Below, in pieces: positions 51,911-62,584 of a DNA stretch of 64,000 nt; the stretch's first letter is position 1; each line of letters opens with the position of its first letter. The stretch is from Chryseosolibacter sp964438975 (GTDB lineage Bacteria; Bacteroidota; Bacteroidia; Cytophagales; Cyclobacteriaceae): assembly GCA_964438975.1 (NCBI GenBank), contig CAYTMU010000012.1, positions 12,475 to 76,474 of the forward strand, given 5' to 3'. Under the pieces are notes generated by a model. It saw only the letters and a list, made by a program, of their open reading frames with translations, searched no databases and was not told the DNA's origin. A program made the position numbers and the translations under genes.

Positions 51911-53976
51911 AACGACCTGATTTTTCCAAGATCTCGTTTGACGGATCTGCCGAGGAGACCCCAAAGCCCGATACCGCAGCCACGAGTATGCTTGCAGGGT
52001 TTACTGCAGGTGTGCCTCCATTCTTGCGCGGCCCCTATGCGACGATGCACACGTTGCGTCCATGGACGATACGACAGTACGCGGGCTTTTCAACTGCGCA
52101 GGAGAGTAATGCATTCTATCGCCGGAATCTTGCCGAGGGCCAGCGCGGGCTATCAGTCGCGTTTGACCTTGCCACGCATCGTGGCTATGACTCCGATCAT
52201 CCTCGCGTCCGTGGAGATGTGGGTAAGGCGGGTGTAGCTATCGACTCGGTAGACGATATGAAATTGTTGTTCGAACATATTCCACTAGACGAGATGTCGG
52301 TATCTATGACCATGAACGGAGCTGTTATTCCGATCATGGCATTTTATATCGTAGCAGGCGAGGAGCAAGGAATAACGCCGGCACAACTCAGCGGTACGAT
52401 ACAGAATGATATTCTGAAGGAGTTTATGGTGCGCAACACCTACATCTATCCTCCCGCACCTTCGATGCGAATTGTCGCAGATATCTTTTCTTACACATCA
52501 AAGCGAATGCCGCGGTTCAATTCTATCAGCATCAGCGGCTATCATATGCATGAAGCAGGAGCGCCGGCGGAACTGGAACTCGCGTATACAATAGCGGATG
52601 GGTTAGAGTATATCCGCGCAGGTATTGCCGCTGGCATCGACATTGATGATTTTGCGCCGAGACTTTCATTCTTTTGGGGCATCGGGATGGATTTTTTCGT
52701 AGAAGTCGCCAAGATGCGGGCAGCTCGACTGCTGTGGGCGGCGATTGTAAAGCGTTTTAATCCTCGTAATCCGAAGTCGATGGCGTTGCGCACGCATTGT
52801 CAGACCTCGGGCTGGAGCCTCACATTACAGGATCCGTATAACAATGTCACCCGCACATGCGTCGAAGCGCTGGCGGCGGTACTGGGTGGGACGCAATCAC
52901 TTCACACCAATTCACTCGATGAAGCGATCGCGTTACCGACTGACTTTTCCGCTCGTATTGCCCGCAATACCCAGCTCTATATTGAGAAGCAAACCGGCGT
53001 CACCAACGTGGTTGACCCGCTTGGTGGTTCCTTCTATATTGAGTCCTTGACGCTTCAGCTTGCGAATGCGGCGTGGAAACTGATCTCCGAGATCGAAGAC
53101 CTCGGCGGTATGACGCGCGCGATAGAAACTGGGATTCCGAAGCTCCGGATCGAGCAGGCGGCTGCGGCAAAGCAGGCGAGGATTGACTCGGGAAAGGATG
53201 TGATCGTTGGTGTCAATCGTTACCTGACCGATGAAAAGCCGGATTTCGATATCCTTGAGGTCGATAACACGTCGGTCAGGGAATCTCAGGTCCGACGGCT
53301 GGAGGACCTCCGACAGGGCCGGGATCAGAAAGCCGTTATCGCTGCACTTGAGGCGGTGGAGAAAGCTGCGGCATCCGATGGCAACCTTCTCGAAGTAGCA
53401 GTCGACGCAGCTCGAAAGCGAGCCACTCTTGGGGAGATCTCCGCTGCAATGGAGAAGGTATTCGGACGATATCAGGCGACCGTGCGATCGGTTGCAGGCA
53501 TTTACCAGGCTGAAATGAAAGATGACCACGATTTTACCAGCGTGCGCAAACTGTCGGATGACTTCGCTTTGCGCGATGGAAGACGACCGCGTATACTCAT
53601 CGCCAAGATGGGCCAGGACGGACACGACCGCGGTTCGAAAGTGATCGCGACAGGGTTCGCAGATCTGGGGTTTGATGTCGACATCGGTCCACTTTTTCAG
53701 ACACCCGCAGAGGTCGCTCGCCAGGCTGCTGAGAACGATGTTCACGTCGTTGGGGCTTCCACGCTTGCGGGTGGTCACAAGACACTTATCCCGGAACTTG
53801 TAGCGGAATTAAAAACGATCGGTCGGCCGGATATTATGGTGGTCGCGGGTGGCGTCATCCCGGAACAGGACTTTGGATTTCTTCGCAAGAATGGAACATC
53901 GTTTATTTTTGGGCCCGGAACGGTAGTCACCGAAGCCGCAAAGAGCATATTAACCGACTTGCTGAAGAAGCTATAA
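51907..53976 (+). CDS. mutB: Methylmalonyl-CoA mutase large (alpha) subunit
   Basis: 689 residues. The substrate barrel carries SVSMTMNGAVIP, RPWTIRQYAGFSTAQESN, RTHCQTSGWSLTLQDPYNN and GGTQSLHTNSLDEA. The C-terminal cobalamin domain has GQDGHDRGSKVIA (DxHxxG), GASTLAGGHKT and VAGGVIPEQD. It interconverts methylmalonyl-CoA and succinyl-CoA, using adenosylcobalamin, in propionate or odd-chain acid metabolism. ATGA overlap with mutA; dxr follows after 36 bp. No MeaB-type chaperone gene is adjacent. Confidence 0.95.
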   Translation: MKRPDFSKISFDGSAEETPKPDTAATSMLAGFTAGVPPFLRGPYATMHTLRPWTIRQYAGFSTAQESNAFYRRNLAEGQRGLSVAFDLATHRGYDSDHPRVRGDVGKAGVAIDSVDDMKLLFEHIPLDEMSVSMTMNGAVIPIMAFYIVAGEEQGITPAQLSGTIQNDILKEFMVRNTYIYPPAPSMRIVADIFSYTSKRMPRFNSISISGYHMHEAGAPAELELAYTIADGLEYIRAGIAAGIDIDDFAPRLSFFWGIGMDFFVEVAKMRAARLLWAAIVKRFNPRNPKSMALRTHCQTSGWSLTLQDPYNNVTRTCVEALAAVLGGTQSLHTNSLDEAIALPTDFSARIARNTQLYIEKQTGVTNVVDPLGGSFYIESLTLQLANAAWKLISEIEDLGGMTRAIETGIPKLRIEQAAAAKQARIDSGKDVIVGVNRYLTDEKPDFDILEVDNTSVRESQVRRLEDLRQGRDQKAVIAALEAVEKAAASDGNLLEVAVDAARKRATLGEISAAMEKVFGRYQATVRSVAGIYQAEMKDDHDFTSVRKLSDDFALRDGRRPRILIAKMGQDGHDRGSKVIATGFADLGFDVDIGPLFQTPAEVARQAAENDVHVVGASTLAGGHKTLIPELVAELKTIGRPDIMVVAGGVIPEQDFGFLRKNGTSFIFGPGTVVTEAAKSILTDLLKKL

Positions 53977-54012
53977 AAGAAGCTTTCTATTGCTGATCAC
54001 AAACAACCGACC

Positions 54013-55200
54013 TTGACTCGAAAAAAGAATATTGCCATTCTGGGATCCACTGGTTCAATCGGCCGGCAGGCGCTGGAAGTAGTCTCCCGGCATCCCGACT
54101 ATTTCCAGGTGGAAGTACTGACGGCCCAAAATAATGTGACTCTTCTCGTAGAGCAAGCGAAGGCATTTCAGCCCAATGCAGTCGTGATCAGCAATACCGA
54201 TCACTATGCTACGCTGAAAGACGCATTGGCAGGCGAAGATATCAAAGTCTATGCAGGCGACAACGCGCTTGCATCCATCGTGGAAATAGATGCTATCGAT
54301 ATCGTACTTACCGCTCTCGTGGGCTATTCGGGACTAGCACCGACGATAAAGGCAATCGAAGCGGGTAAACCGATCGCGCTGGCCAACAAGGAGACGCTTG
54401 TTGTCGGGGGGGAACTGGTTACAAAACTCGCGCGCGAAAAGGGTGTGAACATCTATCCGGTAGATTCAGAACACTCTGCGATCTTCCAGTGTCTCGCCGG
54501 TGAATTTCACAACACGGTTGAGAAGATCGTGCTCACGGCGTCGGGTGGACCTTTTCGCGGGATGACGCGTCAGCAGCTCGCACATGTCACAAAGGCAGAG
54601 GCATTGCGCCACCCAAACTGGAACATGGGAGATAAGGTGACTATTGACTCTGCCACGTTGATGAACAAGGGGCTCGAGGTTATCGAAGCCCGGTGGCTGT
54701 TCGGGCTGCAGCCTGGTCAGATTGAGGTTGTTGTCCATCCACAGTCGATCGTTCATTCTATGGTGCAGTTCGAAGATGGGTCTATTAAGGCTCAATTGGG
54801 CCTGCCGGACATGAGATTGCCCATCCAATACGCCTTGACCTACCCGGACCGGCTGAAATCCGACTTCCCTCGTTTTGACTTCCGAAACTATCCGGCGCTG
54901 AATTTCGAAAAACCCGATACGGAAACTTTTCGTAATCTTGCGCTGGCTTTTGCGGCCCTGGAGCGGCGCGGGAACATGCCTTGCGTCCTGAATGCGGCCA
55001 ATGAAATAGCTGTGGCAGAGTTTTTGAGTGACAGGCTTGGTTTCCTGGAAATGCCAGCGGTTGTGGAACATTGCCTGGCGAAAATGAATTATATAGAGGA
55101 TCCTACCTACGAAGATTACGTACTGACTGACCGGGAAACGAGGGTGATGGCTCTAGAGAGTATAAAAAGAGGAATTTACAAGAAACACAATGGATTTTGA
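54013..55200 (+). CDS. dxr: 1-deoxy-D-xylulose-5-phosphate reductoisomerase
   Basis: 395 residues. NADPH loop ILGSTGSIGRQALEV (about 9-23), substrate motif LANKETLVVGG, the metal-binding VDSEHSAIFQC and TIDSATLMNKGLEVIEA are complete. It makes methylerythritol phosphate, the second step of isoprenoid synthesis. The start is a TTG codon (TRKKNIAILG directly after). It overlaps the rseP start by 11 bp, the classical pair in many bacteria. Confidence 0.95.
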   Translation: MTRKKNIAILGSTGSIGRQALEVVSRHPDYFQVEVLTAQNNVTLLVEQAKAFQPNAVVISNTDHYATLKDALAGEDIKVYAGDNALASIVEIDAIDIVLTALVGYSGLAPTIKAIEAGKPIALANKETLVVGGELVTKLAREKGVNIYPVDSEHSAIFQCLAGEFHNTVEKIVLTASGGPFRGMTRQQLAHVTKAEALRHPNWNMGDKVTIDSATLMNKGLEVIEARWLFGLQPGQIEVVVHPQSIVHSMVQFEDGSIKAQLGLPDMRLPIQYALTYPDRLKSDFPRFDFRNYPALNFEKPDTETFRNLALAFAALERRGNMPCVLNAANEIAVAEFLSDRLGFLEMPAVVEHCLAKMNYIEDPTYEDYVLTDRETRVMALESIKRGIYKKHNGF

Positions 55201-56530
55201 TTGGATGATCATGGTAGCTCAACTATTGTTGAGCCTTTCTTTTCTTGTTGCCGTCCACGAATTCGGACATTTGATCGCAGCAAAATATTTCGGCATGCGG
55301 GTCGAACAGTTTTCGATCGGCTTTCCGCCCAAACTGTGGTCCTTCCGAAAAGGCGGGACTGAGTATGCGATCAGTGCCATTCCCCTTGGCGGTTATGTCA
55401 AGATATCAGGAATGATCGATGAGTCGCTCGATACGGAAACGATGAAGCAGGAACCCCAACCCTGGGAGTTCCGGTCAAAGCCCGCCTGGCAGCGCCTGAT
55501 CGTCATGCTCGGTGGGATATTCGTTAACGTCGTCGTGGGCATCCTGATATTCATCGGTATTACTTACACATTTGGTGATACATACATACTGAAAGATGTC
55601 GTGAATGAGAACGGAGGGTTCGAAGTCGGGCCGGTCGGTCAGGAGATCGGACTCAGGACGGGAGACAAGATCGTCCTGGTGAACGGACGCGACTTCGAAT
55701 ACCTTGAAGACCTTATCCGTCCGGAGACGCTTCTCGCGACTAACGCATCCTACACGGTCGAGCGCGATGGAAGGCAAATTGTTATCCCAATACCGGGTGA
55801 TTTCATTCAGCAATTCAACAAGAAGGAGACGGCGGGCCGGTTTATCTTCTATCGATTTACTCCCGTGATCTCGCAAACTCAACCTGGATCCGTAGCTGAC
55901 AAAATGGGGCTGCAGGAAGATGATAGAATTGTCGCAATGAACGGAGCGCCGATCGCTTATTTTGACGAGATCTCGGCGTTTATGAAGTCAACTAAACCTG
56001 AAACCCTTGCCGTAACAGTACAACGCGGTGGTCAGACGCTGACATTCACAGAGGATTTCCGGGGGCAGGAGACTCTTGGCGTCCGTGCAAAAAGTCCAAA
56101 GGCGTTTTTCGATACGGCGGAGCGCAGGATCAAGTATAGCCTGGCGGAATCCTTTCCACTTGGTACTGAGCGTGCTTTCACGACACTTACGGTTCAAATC
56201 AAGGCGTTTGGGAAAATTATTTCCGGATCGCTTTCACCTAAGGAGTCCCTATCAGGTCCGCTGGGTATTATGCAGGCTTTCGGAGCCGAGTGGAACTGGG
56301 AACGGTTCTGGTCGCTGACTGGCGTACTGTCACTTGTTCTCGCGTTTATGAATCTGTTGCCGATCCCGGCACTGGACGGCGGTCACGTGATGTTTCTTTC
56401 ATATGAGATCATATCCCGACGCAAGCCGTCAGATAAATTCCTCGAAACCGCTCAAAAGGTTGGAATGGTCTTTCTGCTGGGACTGATGGTATTCATTTTC
56501 GCCAATGATATTATCAAGATGATCGGATGA
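55190..56530 (+). CDS. rseP: RIP metalloprotease RseP (site-2 protease)
   Basis: 446 residues. Zinc site AVHEFGHLIAAKYFG (HExxH at 23-27), the first membrane helix, two PDZ-like central regions (about 120-200 and 220-290) and the C-terminal FMNLLPIPALDGGHV with the third zinc ligand. It cuts anti-sigma factors or remnant signal peptides within the inner membrane. The start lies inside the dxr 3' end, so it is coupled to dxr. Confidence 0.94.
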   Translation: MDFDWMIMVAQLLLSLSFLVAVHEFGHLIAAKYFGMRVEQFSIGFPPKLWSFRKGGTEYAISAIPLGGYVKISGMIDESLDTETMKQEPQPWEFRSKPAWQRLIVMLGGIFVNVVVGILIFIGITYTFGDTYILKDVVNENGGFEVGPVGQEIGLRTGDKIVLVNGRDFEYLEDLIRPETLLATNASYTVERDGRQIVIPIPGDFIQQFNKKETAGRFIFYRFTPVISQTQPGSVADKMGLQEDDRIVAMNGAPIAYFDEISAFMKSTKPETLAVTVQRGGQTLTFTEDFRGQETLGVRAKSPKAFFDTAERRIKYSLAESFPLGTERAFTTLTVQIKAFGKIISGSLSPKESLSGPLGIMQAFGAEWNWERFWSLTGVLSLVLAFMNLLPIPALDGGHVMFLSYEIISRRKPSDKFLETAQKVGMVFLLGLMVFIFANDIIKMIG

Positions 56531-56533
56531 TCG

Positions 56534-58498
56534 TCATTTCCGGTCAATGTCAAACTCCACTCTCCGGTTGAGTTTCCTGTCGTGATCGTCCCGTTCCACG
56601 ACAAGTGGACGTGCGCTTCCGAATCCCGTTGCGGTGATCCGGGAAGAGTTGATCTTGAACTGATACATCAGATATGCTTTGATAGCGTCGGCGCGCGCCT
56701 GTGACAGTCGCAGGTTCGACTCTTCGCTGCCTTGTGAATCGGTATGTCCCGAGATGTGCAGCTTGAAGACCGGATGGTCGAGCAGGAAGCCGGCGAGTTT
56801 GTCAAGGTCTGCATGCATCGCCGGAAGAATATCAGCCTTGCCATTCTCGAATTCTAAAGAAGCGAAGGCGATCTTGCTCTCGATCGGTTCCGCTTCCCTG
56901 TGCATTTCAGTATCTCCATCCATAAAGAAAAGTTCCTCAATGCGGAAGAAGTCTTCCCCCTGGATGATGAGCAGATAGTTTCGCTTGTTGATGAGTTGGA
57001 AGTCGAACGAACCATCTTCGCGCAGAAACTTCGGTGCAACCTCAACCCCCTTGTCCATATCGATTACCGAGACGATACCTCTCAACGGCTTCTTTGTTTG
57101 TGAATTTGTCAGCGATCCGGCAAGTCGTGCGACCGCGAGCGGTTGGGCCTCCATCGGCACGGGGAAGGTATGGAGATCGAGGTTCTCGATATCATGTTCA
57201 TCCGAACGCGCATAGAACAACTGATTGGATTCTGAGTCGATCGTAAAATAGTATTCACTTCCGGGGCCGTTCACAAGAGGACCGATATTTTTTGGCTCGC
57301 CCCAGTTCGTCTCGATGCGATACGATTTGAAGATGTCGAAATCGCCGAAGGAAAGCGGATGGCCGTCTGAACTAAAATACAGGACGTTGTGACGGCGATG
57401 GAAAAATGGGCTCACTTCGCTGTCGCGGGTGTTGATGATCGGACCGATGTTCAACGCCTTTTGCCATTTACCGTCAGCTCCTTTGACGCTGTAGTAGATG
57501 TCCGATAGACCGAAACCTCCCAGCCTGTCAGATGCGAAGAACAGAGTATCGCCGGAATGAGACAACGAAGGATGGGAATCCCACGAGACGGTGTTGATAT
57601 TTAGGCCGAGGTTGCGCACGTTGCTCCATACGCTGTCTTTGGAAAGTGTTGCTTCAAAGATATCACAGCTGCCGAATGAGTCAGGCGAATTGCAGCGTGC
57701 GAAATAGAGTGTCGTTCCATCCTTACTAAGACACGCGGAACCTTCGTTGTAGCGTGTGTTGATGGTTGAGAAGGGTTTGGCATCCATCCACTGACCGTCT
57801 TCCCATGTCGTAAAAAACAAGTCTTCGTTGTAGGTGCGCTCAATCGTCATCAGCGCGTTTCGCTTCGACGTGAAAAGTAGGAGATCATCCCGGTTGCCGA
57901 TAGTCGGACCGTAGTCGGCTTTGTCGGAGTTGACCCATTCGCCCATTTTTACGAGCACGCCTTGAGGAGGTCTCAGCGTATCGATTTCCTTTCGGTACTC
58001 GACCAGTTCGTAGTACTGGGCCAGGGGAACATAGTCTTCCGCTCGCTCCGTTGCAATACTGTCATACTCCCGCCGGATGTTGCGAGTATCCGTTTGCTTC
58101 CGCGAATGCTTCAAGGCCAGTTTGTAAAGCAGGATGGATTCGCCCGGAGGTCCGAATTGCTTTGATAGCCGTGCCAGCTTCCAGATCAGGTCGGTGTTGG
58201 CGGCGAAGTTCTCGGTCCCGAAATTGCTTACATACGCCCGGACGGCGGTGTAAAGTTGATCACCGGTACTCGATTGTTCAAGCTGGCGTATGCGGGCGAG
58301 TAGATTGGGCTGGCTGTAAAAGCGAAGCTTGTTAGTATTCGAAAAGTTAAAGATGTCAGATTGGCTGTAAGTTGTCAGACTATCGTTCAGTTCAACGACA
58401 CCACCGCTCTTGAACTTGTTTTTTTTCTTCTGTGCTTCGGCGGGCGAAGGAAGCAAGTAGCAAAAGGCCGTTATCGCGATCAAAAAATAGGTTTTCAC
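56534..58498 (-). CDS. OmpA-family protein with WD40-like (PD40) repeats
   Basis: 654 residues. The signal peptide ends near LPSPAEAQ (residue 22). The central region has PD40 beta-propeller blades (LSKDGTTLYFARCNSPDSFG, PSLSHSGDTLFFASDRLGGFG, SPFFHRRHNVLYFSSDGHPLSFG). A Kazal/carboxypeptidase-like domain (SLTNSQTKKPLRGIVSV) is followed by the OmpA peptidoglycan-binding end (HISGHTDSQGSEESNLRLSQ, RVEFDI). It anchors the outer membrane to peptidoglycan. Convergent with rseP by 3 bp. Confidence 0.92.
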   Translation of the reverse strand: MKTYFLIAITAFCYLLPSPAEAQKKKNKFKSGGVVELNDSLTTYSQSDIFNFSNTNKLRFYSQPNLLARIRQLEQSSTGDQLYTAVRAYVSNFGTENFAANTDLIWKLARLSKQFGPPGESILLYKLALKHSRKQTDTRNIRREYDSIATERAEDYVPLAQYYELVEYRKEIDTLRPPQGVLVKMGEWVNSDKADYGPTIGNRDDLLLFTSKRNALMTIERTYNEDLFFTTWEDGQWMDAKPFSTINTRYNEGSACLSKDGTTLYFARCNSPDSFGSCDIFEATLSKDSVWSNVRNLGLNINTVSWDSHPSLSHSGDTLFFASDRLGGFGLSDIYYSVKGADGKWQKALNIGPIINTRDSEVSPFFHRRHNVLYFSSDGHPLSFGDFDIFKSYRIETNWGEPKNIGPLVNGPGSEYYFTIDSESNQLFYARSDEHDIENLDLHTFPVPMEAQPLAVARLAGSLTNSQTKKPLRGIVSVIDMDKGVEVAPKFLREDGSFDFQLINKRNYLLIIQGEDFFRIEELFFMDGDTEMHREAEPIESKIAFASLEFENGKADILPAMHADLDKLAGFLLDHPVFKLHISGHTDSQGSEESNLRLSQARADAIKAYLMYQFKINSSRITATGFGSARPLVVERDDHDRKLNRRVEFDIDRK

Positions 58499-58651
58499 TG
58501 AACCTGGGGCGTTAATTGTGACGCAAACTCAATAAAGTTGTCACATTTTTGCTTCTTTTACAACTCCGCTGGCACTACTATTGTCCAAGTATCCTGTTAC
58601 CCTCGAAACCAACAATAATACCCACGTTGTGTCAAACTGACATTCCAAAAC

Positions 58652-61123
58652 ATGTTCAAAACATTGGCAATACAATTAGTGCAAGAGGAGTCTGATGATC
58701 TTATCCAGATGATCAATCCTGAGCAGGAGAGCGACCTGAAGCCGGAAGACCTTCCCGAAGAACTGTCGATACTACCGATAAAGAATACCGTTCTTTTCCC
58801 CGGTGTGGTTATTCCGATTACCGTGGGGAGACAAAAATCTATCAAGCTGGTCAAAAAGGCTTATCAGGGGAATCGGATCATCGGCGTAGTTGCGCAGAAA
58901 AATTCACAAGCGGAAGAACCTGGGGTTGATGAATTATACCGCACCGGCACCGTGGCGAGGATCATCAAGATGTTGGTGCTGCCGGATGGGAATACAACAA
59001 TCATCATCCAGGGAAAGAACCGATTTAATATTCAGGAGTTCGTTCAGGAGGAGCCTTATTTGACCGCGCATGTTGAACTGCTGGTTGAACCCGTTCTCAA
59101 TATCAACGGCAAACAAGCAAAGGCACTCGTTCAATCACTTAAGGATGCGGCATCAAAGATCCTCAAACTTAACCCTGAGATTCCCCAGGAGGCGCAGGTA
59201 GCGCTTGATAATATTTCAAGCATGTCATTCCTCATTCACTTTCTGGCGAGCAACCTGAATGTGGATGTAGCGGACAAGCAAAAGATACTCGAGATCCAGA
59301 ACCTGATCGACCGGGGCACCCTGCTGTTGCAATACATGTTGCGGGATGTTCAGATGCTTGAGATCAAGCACGAGATCCAGAAGAAGGTGCATACAGATAT
59401 CGATCAGCAACAGCGCGACTATTTCCTGCGGCAGCAGATCAAAGTACTGCAGGATGAACTGGGCTATGATGGTCCCGACAAGGAGGTCGAAAAACTCAGG
59501 AAGCGCGCAGAAGCCAAGAAATGGTCCAAGCCGGTAGCGGAGCATTTCAAGAAAGAAATTGAGAAGTTGATGCGGATCAATCCGATGGCCGCCGAGTATC
59601 CGGTCGCCATGAATTATATCGAATTCATGCTCGACCTGCCATGGGCCGAGTACACTGAAGACGACTTTGACCTTGCCCGTGCGAAGCGCATACTTGACCG
59701 CGATCACTTCGGACTCGAGAAAGTGAAGACAAGGATATTGGAATACCTTGCTGTGCTAAAGCTCAAGAAGGATATGAAAGGACCAATCCTTTGCTTGTAC
59801 GGACCTCCGGGTGTCGGAAAAACTTCACTTGGCCGCTCCATCGCGAAAGCGCTGCAGCGGAAGTATATACGGATGTCTCTTGGAGGTGTTCACGACGAGG
59901 CGGAGATCCGCGGTCACCGTAAGACCTATGTTGGAGCGATGCCGGGTAAGATCTTGCAGAACATTAAGAAATCACAATCGTCAAACCCGGTGTTCATCCT
60001 GGACGAGATCGATAAAGTGAAATCCGATTTCCGCGGAGATCCTTCATCGGCGCTGCTAGAGGTGCTCGACCCGGAACAGAACCACTCGTTCGGCGATAAT
60101 TATCTCGAAGTCGAATACGACCTCTCAAAGGTTCTGTTTGTGGCGACAGCAAACTCCCTTGATACCATTCATCCGGCGCTTCGCGATCGTATGGAGATCA
60201 TTGAAGTGACAGGTTATACACAGGAGGAAAAGGTACAGATTGCACTGAAGCACCTTATCCCGAAGCAACTCAAGGAGCACGGTCTGAAAGCATCGCATGT
60301 GAAATTCTCCAAAGTAGCCGTTGCAAAGATCATCGGTAGCTACACAAGGGAATCAGGTGTCAGAGGCCTGGAACGCAAGATCGGTACTATCGTGCGGAAT
60401 ATCGCGAAGTCTGTTGCGATGGATGAGGAATATGATAAACTGGTTTCAGAGGATACAGTGCGCAAGATCCTCGGGGCGGAGGTTCATGATGAAGAACTCT
60501 ACCAGGGAAATGATATCGCTGGCGTTGTGACAGGGCTTGCCTGGACTCAGGTAGGAGGGGAGATTCTGTTTGTCGAGTCGAGTCTCAGCAAAGGAAAAGG
60601 TACGCTGACTATCTCCGGGCAACTCGGCGATGTGATGAAGGAGTCGGCGATGGCTGCGCTTTCCTATTTGAAGTTCAATGCCGAGAACCTGGGAATCGAT
60701 CCACGGGTGTTCCAACAGTACGATCTTCATATTCACGTTCCCGCCGGAGCTGTGCCAAAAGACGGTCCATCCGCCGGGATCACAATGCTCACGTCGCTGG
60801 CATCGATCTACACGCAACGGAAAGTGAAGTCCAGGCTCGCGATGACCGGAGAGATTACGCTGCGAGGTAAGGTTTTGCCCGTGGGTGGGATAAAGGAAAA
60901 GATCCTGGCGGCAAAGCGAAGCGGTATCCGCGAAATTGTGCTCAGTGCGAAAAACAAGCGCGACATCGACGAAATCGAGAAGCAATATACGAAGGGTCTC
61001 ACGTTCTACTTTGTGGACACTGTTGATGATGTTCTGAAAGTGGCGCTTCTCAAAGAGAAAATTGTCCACCCGATAACGTTTACACTGACAGAGCCAAATT
61101 TTCAAAAATACGTTCACAATTGA
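58652..61123 (+). CDS. lon: ATP-dependent protease Lon
   Basis: 823 residues. N-terminal LON substrate-binding domain (ELSILPIKNTVLFPGVVIP, about 37-55), AAA+ module with GPPGVGKTSLGRS (about 384) and FILDEIDKV, and protease domain with catalytic Ser in PKDGPSAGITM (about 709) and Lys in VGGIKEKILAAKR (about 752). It degrades misfolded and some regulatory proteins in the cytosol. An acidic N-terminal extension (EESDDLIQMINPEQESD) precedes the LON domain. hslU follows 63 bp later. Confidence 0.96.
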   Translation: MFKTLAIQLVQEESDDLIQMINPEQESDLKPEDLPEELSILPIKNTVLFPGVVIPITVGRQKSIKLVKKAYQGNRIIGVVAQKNSQAEEPGVDELYRTGTVARIIKMLVLPDGNTTIIIQGKNRFNIQEFVQEEPYLTAHVELLVEPVLNINGKQAKALVQSLKDAASKILKLNPEIPQEAQVALDNISSMSFLIHFLASNLNVDVADKQKILEIQNLIDRGTLLLQYMLRDVQMLEIKHEIQKKVHTDIDQQQRDYFLRQQIKVLQDELGYDGPDKEVEKLRKRAEAKKWSKPVAEHFKKEIEKLMRINPMAAEYPVAMNYIEFMLDLPWAEYTEDDFDLARAKRILDRDHFGLEKVKTRILEYLAVLKLKKDMKGPILCLYGPPGVGKTSLGRSIAKALQRKYIRMSLGGVHDEAEIRGHRKTYVGAMPGKILQNIKKSQSSNPVFILDEIDKVKSDFRGDPSSALLEVLDPEQNHSFGDNYLEVEYDLSKVLFVATANSLDTIHPALRDRMEIIEVTGYTQEEKVQIALKHLIPKQLKEHGLKASHVKFSKVAVAKIIGSYTRESGVRGLERKIGTIVRNIAKSVAMDEEYDKLVSEDTVRKILGAEVHDEELYQGNDIAGVVTGLAWTQVGGEILFVESSLSKGKGTLTISGQLGDVMKESAMAALSYLKFNAENLGIDPRVFQQYDLHIHVPAGAVPKDGPSAGITMLTSLASIYTQRKVKSRLAMTGEITLRGKVLPVGGIKEKILAAKRSGIREIVLSAKNKRDIDEIEKQYTKGLTFYFVDTVDDVLKVALLKEKIVHPITFTLTEPNFQKYVHN

Positions 61124-61186
61124 CAACGAAGCCGGCGACTGGTCTGCTGTGCCGACTATGATCGACGGCCGGAAGAATACGAGATT

Positions 61187-62584
61187 ATGATGGATAACAA
61201 ATATCTGACACCACAGGAAATTGTTGCTGAACTGGACAAGTATATCATCGGACAATACGAGGCCAAGCGGAATGTGGCCATCGCTTTGCGGAACAGGTGG
61301 AGGAGGATGAATGTGCGATCCGAAATACGGGATGAGATCGTGCCCAACAATATATTGATGATCGGCGCCACTGGTGTGGGCAAGACCGAGATCGCGCGGC
61401 GCCTTGCCAAGATTGCCGATGCACCGTTTGTCAAGGTAGAGGCCTCCAAGTTTACCGAGGTTGGTTACGTCGGTCGCGATGTGGAAAGCATGGTGCGCGA
61501 TCTTGTCGACCAGTCCGTCAACATGGTGAAAGCACACAAGAAGGAGGAGGTAAAAGAAAAGGCTGCAGCGATCGTCGAAGATATGATCCTCGATGCGCTT
61601 ATTCCGCCGTTAAAGGCGCCGTCGCGTTCTTCGACGACGTTCGGTACACAAATTGAATCTGATACACCGTCGTCGGATGATGAACTGAACGAACGGACGC
61701 GTAGTCTTTTCCGCGAGAAGATACGTCGTGGTGAACTTGAGGACCGCAAGATCGAGATCAGCATCAAAGGATCATCCGGACCGAATGTCGGAATGGTTGG
61801 TGCAGGGATGATGGACGAGGTCTCGATGATGAACCTTCAGGAAATGATCAGTGGGATGATGCCTAAGAAGGCGAAAAAGCGCAAGGTTACCGTAGCAGAG
61901 GCGCGCAAGCTTCTGCTGGAGGAGGAAGCGTCGAAACTGATCGATATGGATGAAGTAAAAGAGGAGGCCATCAGAAGGGCGGAAGATGCGGGGATTATTT
62001 TTATCGACGAGATAGACAAGATAGCTTCCGGAGGTCGGAAGGGTGGGAGTGGACCCGATGTAAGCCGCGAAGGCGTGCAGCGCGATCTGTTGCCGATCGT
62101 CGAGGGAAGCACAGTGAATACCAAACACGGCGTGATCAATACAGATCATGTTCTCTTCGTCGCCGCCGGAGCGTTCCATATTTCGAAGCCGTCTGATCTG
62201 ATCCCGGAATTGCAGGGACGCTTTCCCATACGTGTTGAACTCGACAACCTTACGAAGGAGGATTTCGTCAGGATACTCCGCGAACCCAAGAACGCGCTGT
62301 CCAAGCAGTACCAGGCGTTGTTCGAGGCAGAAGGAGTCAATATCTCCTTCGCGGATGACGCGATTGAAGAAATTGCTAATACTGCCTTTGTTGTCAATGC
62401 CGATGTCGAGAACATCGGAGCGCGGAGGTTGCACACAGTCATGAGCAAGCTCTTGAATGAGCTGCTGTTCGATGTTCCGGATAAAATTCCGGCTCAATCC
62501 AGTATCTCGATAGACGCTGCCATGGTACGGGAAAAGTTAAGTAGCCTGGCCAGAAATAAAGACCTTAGCGAGTACATTCTCTGA
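61187..62584 (+). CDS. hslU: HslU ATPase subunit of HslUV protease
   Basis: 465 residues. MTPQEIVAELDKYIIGQ-like start (LTPQEIVAELDKYIIGQYEA), Walker A GATGVGKTEIARR (60-72), VGYVGRDVESMV, the intermediate I-domain (about 115-240, rich in MNLQEM and KKAKKRKV) and Walker B IIFIDEIDK; it ends with the LSEYIL tail that inserts into HslV. It unfolds substrates and feeds them to HslV. Two ATG codons in tandem at 61187 are equivalent. No hslV is found beside it. It overlaps the DUF4421 gene by 1 bp. Confidence 0.95.
   Translation: MMDNKYLTPQEIVAELDKYIIGQYEAKRNVAIALRNRWRRMNVRSEIRDEIVPNNILMIGATGVGKTEIARRLAKIADAPFVKVEASKFTEVGYVGRDVESMVRDLVDQSVNMVKAHKKEEVKEKAAAIVEDMILDALIPPLKAPSRSSTTFGTQIESDTPSSDDELNERTRSLFREKIRRGELEDRKIEISIKGSSGPNVGMVGAGMMDEVSMMNLQEMISGMMPKKAKKRKVTVAEARKLLLEEEASKLIDMDEVKEEAIRRAEDAGIIFIDEIDKIASGGRKGGSGPDVSREGVQRDLLPIVEGSTVNTKHGVINTDHVLFVAAGAFHISKPSDLIPELQGRFPIRVELDNLTKEDFVRILREPKNALSKQYQALFEAEGVNISFADDAIEEIANTAFVVNADVENIGARRLHTVMSKLLNELLFDVPDKIPAQSSISIDAAMVREKLSSLARNKDLSEYIL

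Noticed and set aside
58517..58545. TGTGAC...GTCACA inverted pair upstream of lon as a Crp-like site
   Set aside because: The half-sites are 17 bp apart, far more than the 6 bp of a Crp operator, so it is probably coincidental.
60446..61537. 363-residue antisense frame across the lon-hslU junction
   Set aside because: It spans two certain genes on the opposite strand and has no signature of its own.
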